Below are positions 1 to 5,345 of a stretch of DNA of 7,260 nt, piece after piece (the stretch's first letter is position 1; each line of letters begins with the position of its first letter). The stretch comes from BS750m-G62 sp046483505 (GTDB taxonomy: Bacteria > Planctomycetota > Phycisphaerae > FEN-1346), in NCBI GenBank assembly GCA_046483505.1, contig JAWODB010000107.1, positions 1 to 7,260 of the forward strand. The letters run 5' to 3'. A program made the translations under genes and the position numbers. The notes under the pieces were generated by a model. That model was not told the origin of the DNA, searched no databases, and saw only the letters and a list, made by a program, of their open reading frames with translations.

Positions 1-1
1 C

Positions 2-1021
2 CAGGCGCGGATCGACGCCATCGCCTCGACATACCAACTCCGGGGTTTCGCGGAGGCGCTGCTGGCCCAGGTCGAGAACGCCTATTGGGACTGTGTGCTG
101 GCGAAACTGGAACTGGAGAACGCCGAGCGGGCCAAACGGGTCGCCGAGGCCCGGCTCGAGGCCGCCGTCAAGCGGATCGACGCCGGGACGCTGAGCGAGT
201 CGGAGCGCGTGGCCGCCGAGGCCGCCGTCGCGGGACGCGAACAACGCCGACGCGATGCCGAGAGCGACGTGGAGGTCACGCGGCTGCGGCTGCTGCGGCT
301 CCTGAACCCGCCGTGCACGAAGAAATGGCAGCGGGAGGTGGTGGTGGAGCGGCCGCCCCTGGTGCCGAACACCCCCCTGGACGACGTCGAGAAGCACGTG
401 CGGACGGCCCTGGCCGGACGGCCGGACCTGAACCAGGCCCGGCTCCAGGTCAGGCGCGGCGACCTGGAGGTGGTCCGGACCCGCGACGGCCTGCTGCCGG
501 TCCTCGACCTGTTCGCCACGGTCGGCAAGTCCGGCTACGCCGAGCACCTGGACGAATCGTGGAAGAACCTCGACAGCAACGACTACGACATGTTCCTGGG
601 CGTGCGGACGCAGTTCCCGCTGCGGAACCGGTCGGCCCGGGCCCGGTACAAGCAGGCGATGCTGACGAAGGAGCAGACCGTCGAGGCGCTGCGGAACCTG
701 GAACAACTTATCCAGATGGAAGTGCGAACGGCGTTCGAGGAGGTCCGCCGGGCCACCAACCAGATCGAGGCCACCCGCGTCACGCTGGACCTCCGGCAGC
801 GGGCGTACGACAACGAGGTGGAGCGGCTCAAGATCGGCCGGTCCACCACGCTGGACGTGGTCCGGGCCCACCGTGACCTCCTCGACAGCCAGGACGCGGT
901 CGCCGAGGCGAAGATCGATTACCTCAAGGCCGTCGTCAACCTCTTCCGCGTGGACGGGTCGCTGCTCGGGCGGCGGGGCGTGGAGGCGCCCGGCGCGGAG
1001 CCGGTGGACGCACAGCCGTAG
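2..1021 (+). CDS. TolC-family outer membrane efflux protein (5'-truncated by window edge)
   Basis: The reading frame is open from the first bases of the window to TAG at 1019-1021, giving 339 visible C-terminal residues; the true start and signal peptide lie upstream. TolC-family (OEP) proteins form trimeric outer-membrane barrels with long periplasmic alpha-helical tunnels that dock with HlyD-type adaptors. The visible part fits this. A long charged helical stretch begins with AYWDCVLAKLELENAERAK, close to the usual 'AYWdlvlA' pattern of the family. A loop and GRPDLNQARLQ (about residues 139-149) open the second OEP repeat, followed by a putative strand (LDLFATVG), a second strand region near YDMFLGVRTQFPL, and another long helical pair ending near AVVNLFRVDGSLLG. 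An internal GTG at 95 is a possible start only in a truncated reading; the homologous sequence before it argues against that. The gene lies 415 bases upstream of the VTC operon, which has its own promoter, so joint function with the HlyD gene is inferred from proximity. Confidence 0.88.
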   Translation, partial: QARIDAIASTYQLRGFAEALLAQVENAYWDCVLAKLELENAERAKRVAEARLEAAVKRIDAGTLSESERVAAEAAVAGREQRRRDAESDVEVTRLRLLRLLNPPCTKKWQREVVVERPPLVPNTPLDDVEKHVRTALAGRPDLNQARLQVRRGDLEVVRTRDGLLPVLDLFATVGKSGYAEHLDESWKNLDSNDYDMFLGVRTQFPLRNRSARARYKQAMLTKEQTVEALRNLEQLIQMEVRTAFEEVRRATNQIEATRVTLDLRQRAYDNEVERLKIGRSTTLDVVRAHRDLLDSQDAVAEAKIDYLKAVVNLFRVDGSLLGRRGVEAPGAEPVDAQP

Positions 1022-1099
1022 CAGCGGCGTGCGGCGAGGGAGCCGTCGGGGGGTGCATCCAGGGCGTCGGGCGGCGCGGGGTCGCCGCGGCCCGTGCGC

Positions 1100-1122
1100 G
1101 GCGCGTGCCGTGGGAACGCGCC
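1100..1122 (+). terminator. Weak hairpin downstream of the TolC-like gene
   Basis: GGCGCGT (1100-1106) pairs with ACGCGCC (1116-1122) around a 9-base loop, 79 bases after the TolC stop. There is no T-tract, so this could help end transcription or stabilise the 3' end, but it is not a proven intrinsic terminator. The rest of 1022-1190 is GC-rich and shows no convincing gene. Confidence 0.3.
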
Positions 1123-1196
1123 GGGAATCCCACCAGGTGTCCTGCGAGGCGAGGGGGCAGGGCGCCGGCAACCGCTTGAATTCGATACATTTAACG

Positions 1197-1224
1197 TTGC
1201 ACGAGGCCGGTTTCCCGGTATAAT
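1197..1224 (+). promoter_or_regulatory. Sigma70-type promoter of the VTC-DUF4956-HlyD operon
   Basis: A perfect -10 box TATAAT lies at 1219-1224, with TTGCAC at 1197-1202 as the -35 box (first three bases consensus) and a 16-base spacer. The surrounding sequence is clearly more AT-rich than the flanking DNA. Transcription would start near 1231, leaving a leader of about 205 bases before the ATG at 1437. This promoter separates the operon from the upstream TolC-like gene. Confidence 0.6.
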
Positions 1225-1436
1225 TTCAAGGTTTCCGAGCGCGCTATGTCGCCGCATGGTGGGGAGCGCGTCCGGCAGAGCCACACAGAGCCTTCTGCGC
1301 ATTCGGGGGAAAACCTCGTGCGTTTGGCTTTGTTAAGGCCGTATAAAGGGTAAAGGACGAGGTGACGACTACGCCGGGACGGGAGCCGCCCCGAAGGGGG
1401 GCGCTTCTGTTTCCGGCGACAGCCGAGGCGCAGCCG

Positions 1437-2243
1437 ATGCCGTATACCCATCGCCTGCAAGGCAGCCGGTTCGAACTGAAGTACCTGATCAGCGAGTCGA
1501 CGGCCCGAAGCCTGCGCGATTTCGCCCTCGGGTACCTGGAGCCGGACCCGCATGCCGACCCGGCGCGGAACTGCGAGTACGAAGTCCACAGCCTGTACCT
1601 GGACAGCCCGGGCCTGCGGCTGTGCAAGGCGACGCTGTGGGGATTGAAGAATCGATATAAACTCCGCATCCGGTTCTACGACGAGTCGCCGGAGACGCCG
1701 GCGTTCCTGGAGATCAAGCGGCGGCAGGACGACGTGATTCTGAAGCAGCGGGTACCCGTGCGGCGGTCGGGGGTGACGCGGGTGCTCCAGGGGTTCTGGC
1801 CGGCCCACGAAGACATCATGGACGTGAGCCCCCGGGGCCAGGCGGCGCTGGCCGAGTTCTGCCGCCTCCGCGATAACATCGGCGCCGACGGCCGCTGCTT
1901 CGTGTCGTACCATCGCGAGGCCTACGTGACCCCGCGGGACGACAGCCTTCGCATGACGTTCGACCGGCGCGTGCACGGCGTCTCGTACTGGGGCGACGGC
2001 AGGCTGGAGATGCGGGCGCGGCGGGTGTACCCGCGCATCCCGGGCGTCATCCTGGAGATCAAGTTCACGGACCGCTTCCCCGTCTGGATGCGGGAGATGG
2101 TCCGGCAGTTCGACCTGGAGCGGCAGAGTATGGCCAAGTACGTGGCGTGCATGGTGGCCCTGGGGCCCGAACCGCTGGAGAACCTGGGCCATCGCGACGC
2201 CATCGAGTGGCGGAACCCCCGCATCGAGGAGCCCGTCGTATGA
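1437..2243 (+). CDS. VTC-domain (polyphosphate polymerase-type) protein, TTM superfamily
   Basis: The 268-residue product matches the VTC catalytic domain, a triphosphate-tunnel metalloenzyme fold that in yeast Vtc4 builds polyphosphate from ATP. Signature residues are visible: FELKYLI (K15), the paired arginines in YKLRIRFYDE (R77, R79), LEIKRR (E92, K94), the later arginines in SYHREAY and SLRMTFDRR (R160, R172), ILEIKF (E207, K209) and RQSMAKYV (S231, K234). These alternate basic and acidic positions line the tunnel in the family. No membrane segment or signal peptide is seen, so it should be cytoplasmic, probably held at the membrane by its partner. The ATG at 1437 is preferred: GAGG sits 8 bases upstream and the domain begins within ten residues. 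An in-frame GTG at 1362 with AAGGA upstream would add 25 non-conserved residues. The gene overlaps the DUF4956 gene by 4 bases. The product assignment (polyphosphate rather than another phosphate polymer) is by family precedent. Confidence 0.88.
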   Translation: MPYTHRLQGSRFELKYLISESTARSLRDFALGYLEPDPHADPARNCEYEVHSLYLDSPGLRLCKATLWGLKNRYKLRIRFYDESPETPAFLEIKRRQDDVILKQRVPVRRSGVTRVLQGFWPAHEDIMDVSPRGQAALAEFCRLRDNIGADGRCFVSYHREAYVTPRDDSLRMTFDRRVHGVSYWGDGRLEMRARRVYPRIPGVILEIKFTDRFPVWMREMVRQFDLERQSMAKYVACMVALGPEPLENLGHRDAIEWRNPRIEEPVV

Positions 2244-2944
2244 GCGACTTCGGCGAGGTCTTCAACCTGATGCTGCACGGCGACCTGGTCTCGGCCGTGG
2301 GCGGGGTCGGGACGGTCCTGCTGGTTATTGCGCTGGCGTTCGTCATCGGCCAGATCGTCGCCTGGACGTACATGTGGACGCACACGACGCTCTCCTACTC
2401 GCGGATGTACGTGGCGTCGCTGGTGGTCCTGCCGGTGCTGGTGGCCCTGGTCATGCTCCTGATGCAGGGCAACATCGTGTTCGCCTTCGGCCTGCTCGCC
2501 GTCTTTGCGGTCGTCCGCTTCCGGAACGTGCTGAAGGACACCCGCGACACCGTCTTCGTCCTCTGGTGCATCGTGATGGGCCTGGCCGTCGGGACCATGC
2601 GGTTTTCGACGGCCCTGATCGGGTGCCTGTGCGTGGCGGCCATTTTCCTGTACCTGCGTCTGACCTCGTTCGGGACGCGGCACCGGTACGACGTGGTGCT
2701 GAATCTGCACTGGGTCGGTCCGGGGCGGGCGGCGGCCCAGTTGAGCCCCGTCCTTCAGCGGCACAGCACGCGGTCGCACCTGGCGAGCGAACGGGCCGCC
2801 CCCGACGAAGGCATGGACCTGTGTTACCGGGTCCTGCTGCGCGACCCGTCGCGCAGCCGGGAACTGCTCGAGGAACTCGAGAACACCGACGGCGTGGAAT
2901 ACGCCACTTTGAGTCAACGCGAAGTCGACGAATCGGAGATCTGA
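2240..2944 (+). CDS. DUF4956-domain integral membrane protein
   Basis: The 234-residue product has about four or five hydrophobic segments (roughly residues 20-42, 56-75, 79-92, 104-118 and 124-141) followed by a soluble tail of about 90 residues. The stretch FAVVRFRNVLKDTRDTVF (near residues 89-106) matches the family's hallmark 'AIVRFRtaikdpRD' motif, so DUF4956 is a confident call. The family has no assigned biochemical function but is repeatedly found next to VTC-domain genes. The ATG at 2240 is supported by GAGGAG 8 bases upstream and by the ATGA overlap with the VTC stop, which implies translational coupling. The frame stays open further upstream to 2147, but that part lies inside the VTC gene in another frame and is not protein-like. 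The tail (about 148-234) ends in a helix-strand pattern (ELLEELENTDGVEYATLSQ) resembling a small alpha/beta regulatory domain. It probably forms the inner-membrane part of the VTC system; a channel role is inference. Confidence 0.85.
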   Translation: MSDFGEVFNLMLHGDLVSAVGGVGTVLLVIALAFVIGQIVAWTYMWTHTTLSYSRMYVASLVVLPVLVALVMLLMQGNIVFAFGLLAVFAVVRFRNVLKDTRDTVFVLWCIVMGLAVGTMRFSTALIGCLCVAAIFLYLRLTSFGTRHRYDVVLNLHWVGPGRAAAQLSPVLQRHSTRSHLASERAAPDEGMDLCYRVLLRDPSRSRELLEELENTDGVEYATLSQREVDESEI

Positions 2945-2947
2945 CGC

Positions 2948-4183
2948 GTGGCGAAGCCCTCTCGCATTCCGACCCCCTGGCGGCAGCGGTGGCGGCGCAT
3001 CCGCTACCGGGCGCTGCCGGTCATGATGTTCCTGACGGTGGGATTCCTGGCGATCTGGCTGTGGGGCCAGCACCTGAGTCTCCCCAACGCCACCGGCGAG
3101 GTGGGGGCGGTCCGCGTCGAGGCGGTCAGCCCCTCGGACGGGCGGCTCCTGGCCCTGGCGAGCGGCCCGGTGCACTTGTACGACAAGGTCAGGCAGGGGC
3201 AGGTGGTGGCCCGGCTGGACCCCGGCCCGTCGGAGGCGAGCCTGGCGACCCTGGAAGAGGAACTCGCCCGCCTGAAGGAGGAACTCCAGGCCACCGCGGC
3301 CCAGGTCACCGAGCAGCAGGAGGCCCGGTTCCACGCCGAACTCGCCCAGAAGCACCGCCTGGAGCAGGCCATCGAGCAGTTGCAGTTGGACATCCAGGAC
3401 CGCAAGACCCTGATCCGCTCCGACGAGGTGGAACTGGAACGCCTCAAGGAGAAGTACGACGCCGTCGAGGCCCTCTACAACCAGGGGGTGGAATCGCGGC
3501 TGGAACTCGTCAACATCAAGTCCCAGCGCGACGTCATCCAGAAACGCCTCGAGGGCAACCGCGAGGCCCTCGCCGAGGCCCGGCAGCAGCTGACGCAGTG
3601 CCAGCAGCGGCTCCGCGACTACCGGTTGACCGAAGCGGCCGAGATGAAGAAGATCCTGGCTCCCCTCCGGGCCGCCGTCGAGACCCAGAAGAAACGCATC
3701 GACGAGGTCCGCCTCCGGATCGAGAACCTCCTCATCCGCGCCCCCCTGGACGGGGTGGTGGCCGCCATCCACAAGTGGGGCGGACAGAACGTCCTGGCCG
3801 GCGACCCCGTCCTCTCCATCGCCAGCACCGACACGCAGTACATCCTCAGTTACGTCCGCGAAGACATGGGCGTCAAGCCCCGCGCCGGCATGCCCGTGGA
3901 GGTCAGCGTCCGGAACCTGCCGCGGCGGACGGCCCGGGCCGAGGTCGAGGAGGTCGGACCGCAGGTCGAGATCGTGCCCCCGCACCAGTTGCGGGACCCG
4001 CAGGTCCCCGAATGGGGGCTGCCCGTCCGCATCACCGTGCCGGAGGTCCTGGACCTGAGGCCGGGCGAACTGGTGGACGTCACGTTCCGGCCCGGCTCGC
4101 GCTTCGGGCTCGTCGGCGCCGGCGGGGAGGCGGCCCCAGAGGAGGACGAGGCCGTCCGCGTGGCCGACCGTCGGCCGCGCTGA
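2948..4183 (+). CDS. HlyD-family periplasmic adaptor (membrane fusion) protein
   Basis: The 411-residue product has the standard adaptor layout. A basic cytoplasmic N-terminus (residues 1-21) is followed by one membrane helix (about 22-39), the first lipoyl-like half (VEAVSPSDGRLLALASGPV through VRQGQVVARLDP, about 55-92) and a long alpha-helical hairpin (about 95-255, dense in E, K, R, L and Q heptads). Then come the second lipoyl half (LIRAPLDGVVAAIHKWGGQNV, about 260-280) and beta-barrel and membrane-proximal domains to about 380. The GTG start at 2948 lies 3 bases after the DUF4956 stop, with GGAG 9 bases upstream. Adaptors of this type bridge an inner-membrane transporter to a TolC-type channel. 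No ABC, MFS or RND pump follows, which makes the DUF4956 protein the likely inner-membrane partner. This pairing is inferred from the operon. The last 30 residues are acidic and basic low-complexity tail. Confidence 0.9.
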   Translation: MAKPSRIPTPWRQRWRRIRYRALPVMMFLTVGFLAIWLWGQHLSLPNATGEVGAVRVEAVSPSDGRLLALASGPVHLYDKVRQGQVVARLDPGPSEASLATLEEELARLKEELQATAAQVTEQQEARFHAELAQKHRLEQAIEQLQLDIQDRKTLIRSDEVELERLKEKYDAVEALYNQGVESRLELVNIKSQRDVIQKRLEGNREALAEARQQLTQCQQRLRDYRLTEAAEMKKILAPLRAAVETQKKRIDEVRLRIENLLIRAPLDGVVAAIHKWGGQNVLAGDPVLSIASTDTQYILSYVREDMGVKPRAGMPVEVSVRNLPRRTARAEVEEVGPQVEIVPPHQLRDPQVPEWGLPVRITVPEVLDLRPGELVDVTFRPGSRFGLVGAGGEAAPEEDEAVRVADRRPR

Positions 4184-4199
4184 CACGAGAACGCCATCC

Positions 4200-4233
4200 C
4201 GCGGGCGGCGGGTCTCCCGGCCCGCCGCCTGCG
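4200..4233 (+). terminator. GC-rich hairpin after the HlyD gene
   Basis: GGCGGCGGG (4204-4212) pairs with CCCGCCGCC (4221-4229) around an 8-base loop; the flanks CGCG and TGCG extend the stem to 13 bp with one G-T pair. It starts 17 bases after the HlyD stop. No T-tract follows, so it is a terminator-like or 3'-stabilising structure, not a textbook intrinsic terminator. Confidence 0.5.
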
Positions 4234-4420
4234 CCGTATCCCGGACCGCCTGGCGTCGTCGTGCCGGACGCACATCCCTCCCTGGCAGCCCCCGGCCGGG
4301 GGATCGTTTCTTCCGCGAGCGGCGGCCGGCCGTCGCGTTGCCGTGGCCTCTTGCCCGCCGCGTCTCGTATGAGCGCCGCGGGCGCGCACGGCGCAGGTCC
4401 GTTTAAGTGAAGTTTTTTGC
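4234..4420. other. Non-coding stretch between operon and candidate ncRNA
   Basis: No frame on either strand gives a protein-like translation; the open frames here are arginine-, proline- and glycine-rich products of high GC. From about 4401 the sequence becomes AT-rich (GTTTAAGTGAAGTTTTTTGC), which leads into the candidate promoter of the RNA gene. Confidence 0.5.
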
Positions 4421-4449
4421 TTGGCCGGCCGATGAAAGGCGCGTAGCAT
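4421..4449 (+). promoter_or_regulatory. Candidate promoter of the structured ncRNA
   Basis: TTGGCC (4421-4426, four of six consensus bases) and TAGCAT (4444-4449, four of six) are separated by 17 bases. An AT-rich stretch with a T6 run lies just upstream, as in an UP element. The predicted start near 4456 falls shortly before the outermost RNA helix at 4470, which supports the assignment. Confidence 0.4.
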
Positions 4450-4455
4450 AAACAG

Positions 4456-4693
4456 GGAGGCAAAATCGATCGGCCTCCTGCCGTGTTCGTGAACCGGAAC
4501 ATATTTGGAACAACCGATGATAAACCCGTAGGGGGCCGCATCGGGCCGCGGCGGCCACGCCCGCTCCGGCGGGACGGCCAAAGTCGCCCGCAGGCTCCCA
4601 CGTGACAAACGGGTTGATTCCAAAGTTCCGACGGCACAAAGGTGGCAGGCCGACCGTCAGGGAAGTCCGGCACTGCTCGGGCTTCCTTTTTTT
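4456..4693 (+). ncRNA. Candidate structured non-coding RNA (long bulged hairpin, 6S-RNA-like shape)
   Basis: About 180 bases fold into one long interrupted hairpin built from nested perfect or near-perfect helices: 4470-4476 with 4647-4653 (TCGGCCT/AGGCCGA); 4479-4484 with 4631-4636 (TGCCGT/ACGGCA); 4495-4500 with 4625-4630 (CGGAAC/GTTCCG); 4504-4510 with 4618-4624 (TTTGGAA/TTCCAAA); 4523-4529 with 4609-4615 (AACCCGT/ACGGGTT); 4531-4537 with 4593-4599 (one G-U pair); 4542-4546 with 4586-4590; 4553-4556 with 4576-4579; and 4560-4564 with 4569-4573, capped by TCCG. Bulges include a small GTTC/GAAC hairpin (4485-4494) and a 12-by-2 internal loop (4511-4522 / 4616-4617). A clean intrinsic terminator follows at 4661-4693 and a candidate promoter precedes. 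No gene follows the terminator for over 600 bases, so this looks like a stand-alone RNA, not a riboswitch. Length and shape recall 6S RNA, but I do not recognise a conserved sequence signature; the family is unassigned. A transposon-derived inverted repeat is the main alternative. Confidence 0.55.
4661..4693 (+). terminator. Rho-independent terminator of the candidate ncRNA
   Basis: GGAAGTCCG (4661-4669) pairs with CGGGCTTCC (4678-4686), 9 bp with one T-G pair, around an 8-base loop, and is followed at once by seven T residues (4687-4693). This is the only textbook intrinsic terminator in the window. It lies almost 480 bases after the HlyD stop, which is far for an operon terminator and fits an independent short transcript. 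Confidence 0.75.
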
Positions 4694-4819
4694 CGGGTTC
4701 TCCTCCCAAAACCGTGGTGGGCGTGAGGGCCTCGGCCTCCGCTCCGAGGCTGCCAGGGGCTTGCGGGGGCGTGTGGATGAGACAGTCCCCCGCTTGCGTT
4801 GGGCTTGGGCCGAGGGGGT

Positions 4820-4844
4820 CTGGGGGAGATGGAATCTCCCCCAG
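4820..4844. repeat. Perfect 11-bp inverted repeat (hairpin)
   Basis: CTGGGGGAGAT (4820-4830) and ATCTCCCCCAG (4834-4844) are exact reverse complements around GGA. The right arm forms part of the first copy of the 28-base direct repeat; the second copy of that repeat lacks the matching left arm. No T-tract follows on the + strand. Confidence 0.75.
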
Positions 4845-4859
4845 GCGCACGGGCGTGGC
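4832..4859. repeat. 28-base direct repeat, copy 1
   Basis: A 28-base unit beginning GAATCTCCCCC and ending ACGGGCGTGGC recurs without mismatch at 4893-4920, 61 bases later. Exact identity in non-coding DNA suggests recent duplication or a dispersed repeat family. Confidence 0.85.
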
Positions 4860-4892
4860 TTCCCCGCCCTCGCCGCCTCGAGGCGCCGGCGC

Positions 4893-4920
4893 GAATCTCC
4901 CCCAGGCGCACGGGCGTGGC
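4893..4920. repeat. 28-base direct repeat, copy 2
   Basis: This is an exact second copy of the unit at 4832-4859. The spacer between the copies contains the 12-base palindrome CGCCTCGAGGCG (4874-4885). This copy is followed directly by another hairpin at 4924-4944. Confidence 0.85.
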
Positions 4921-4923
4921 AGC

Positions 4924-4944
4924 CTGGAGGCTGACGGCCTCCAG
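4924..4944. repeat. 8-bp inverted repeat beside the direct repeat
   Basis: CTGGAGGC (4924-4931) pairs with GCCTCCAG (4937-4944) around TGACG. It ends 25 bases before the T8 run at 4970, too far to act as an intrinsic terminator. It adds to the cluster of small palindromes around the 28-base repeats. Confidence 0.6.
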
Positions 4945-5197
4945 CGCCCCCGGAAACAGCCCATGAACCTTTTTTTTCCGTCCGTTTCCGTCGCAGGGAC
5001 GGGTCCAATCCGCCGGGCCTGGCAGGGCGCGCGGCCCCTGCTTGCGGTCGGCGCCGCCATCTCCCCCATCTTCCCCAACCGCCCCGGACACCCGCCCGTA
5101 AACCGCCTCAACCGGCCGCAGCGGGTCCCCAGGGGCCGTCTGTAACGTCCCTGAGCGGAATATTAACCGGAAACTCGAAATTGGACCTGCCGGCGAT

Positions 5198-5225
5198 TTG
5201 ACTTCCGCCGAAACCGGGGTATACT
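5198..5225 (+). promoter_or_regulatory. Sigma70-type promoter of the PEP-CTERM gene
   Basis: TTGACT (5198-5203, five of six consensus bases) and TATACT (5220-5225, five of six) are separated by 16 bases. The upstream DNA is AT-rich for this genome (AATATTAACC near 5159-5168). Transcription should start near 5232, leaving a structured leader of about 114 bases. Confidence 0.75.
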
Positions 5226-5259
5226 AATGGCAGGAGGGAGTGAAGAGGGTTGAAGAACA

Positions 5260-5331
5260 CGCGGTGGCTCTGCGGGGACAGACGCAGCACGCCGCGGCGC
5301 ATAGCCGCCCCAGCGGCAGGTTCGAATCCTG
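5260..5331 (+). promoter_or_regulatory. Structured 5' leader with a tRNA T-arm-like hairpin
   Basis: CGCGG (5260-5264) pairs with CCGCG (5292-5296), enclosing CTGCG/CGCAG (5270-5274 with 5283-5287). GCCGC/GCGGC follows (5304-5308 with 5313-5317). Then CAGG-TTCGAAT-CCTG (5317-5331) reproduces a typical tRNA T-arm. The last hairpin ends directly at the strong ribosome binding site AGGGAGGT (5332-5339), so folding could affect translation. I see no complete cloverleaf and know of no matching riboswitch class. Confidence 0.35.
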
Positions 5332-5345
5332 AGGGAGGTACTCGC

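Larger units (their letters stand above)
4694..5197. other. Non-coding, repeat-bearing intergenic DNA
   Basis: Open frames on both strands are arginine/proline/glycine-rich and show no recognisable domain, so I call no gene. The stretch holds several short palindromes: 4729-4735 with 4744-4750 (7 bp), 4820-4844, 4874-4885, 4924-4944 and 5022-5041 (6 bp). It also holds a 28-base direct repeat and an isolated T8 run (4970-4977) that has no adjacent hairpin. Confidence 0.5.

Noticed and set aside
1342..1347. TATAAA as a second promoter -10 for the VTC operon
   Set aside because: No -35 box is found at 15-19 bases upstream, and the TATAAT at 1219 is better supported.
1922..4273. Very long open frame on the minus strand (783 codons)
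   Set aside because: It lies opposite three well-recognised + strand genes; its product is rich in R, H, D, Q and G without domain logic, a known effect of strong third-position GC bias.
2374..4410. Long + strand open frame (678 codons) overlapping DUF4956 and HlyD
   Set aside because: It is a shifted frame of two recognised genes, with an arginine/glycine/proline-rich translation.
4970..4977. T8 run as an intrinsic terminator
   Set aside because: The nearest strong hairpin ends at 4944, 25 bases away; only a weak long-loop pairing (4951-4957 with 4984-4990) spans the run.
4403..5145. Several 80-340 codon open frames on both strands in the intergenic region
   Set aside because: Their translations are low-complexity, carry the repeats and palindromes in meaningless frames, and overlap the structured RNA and its terminator.
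5260..5340. tRNA gene suggested by GGTTCGAATCC
   Set aside because: Only the T-arm is convincing. The seven bases after it (GGGAGGT) have no complementary acceptor strand at the right distance upstream, and no proper anticodon arm is seen.
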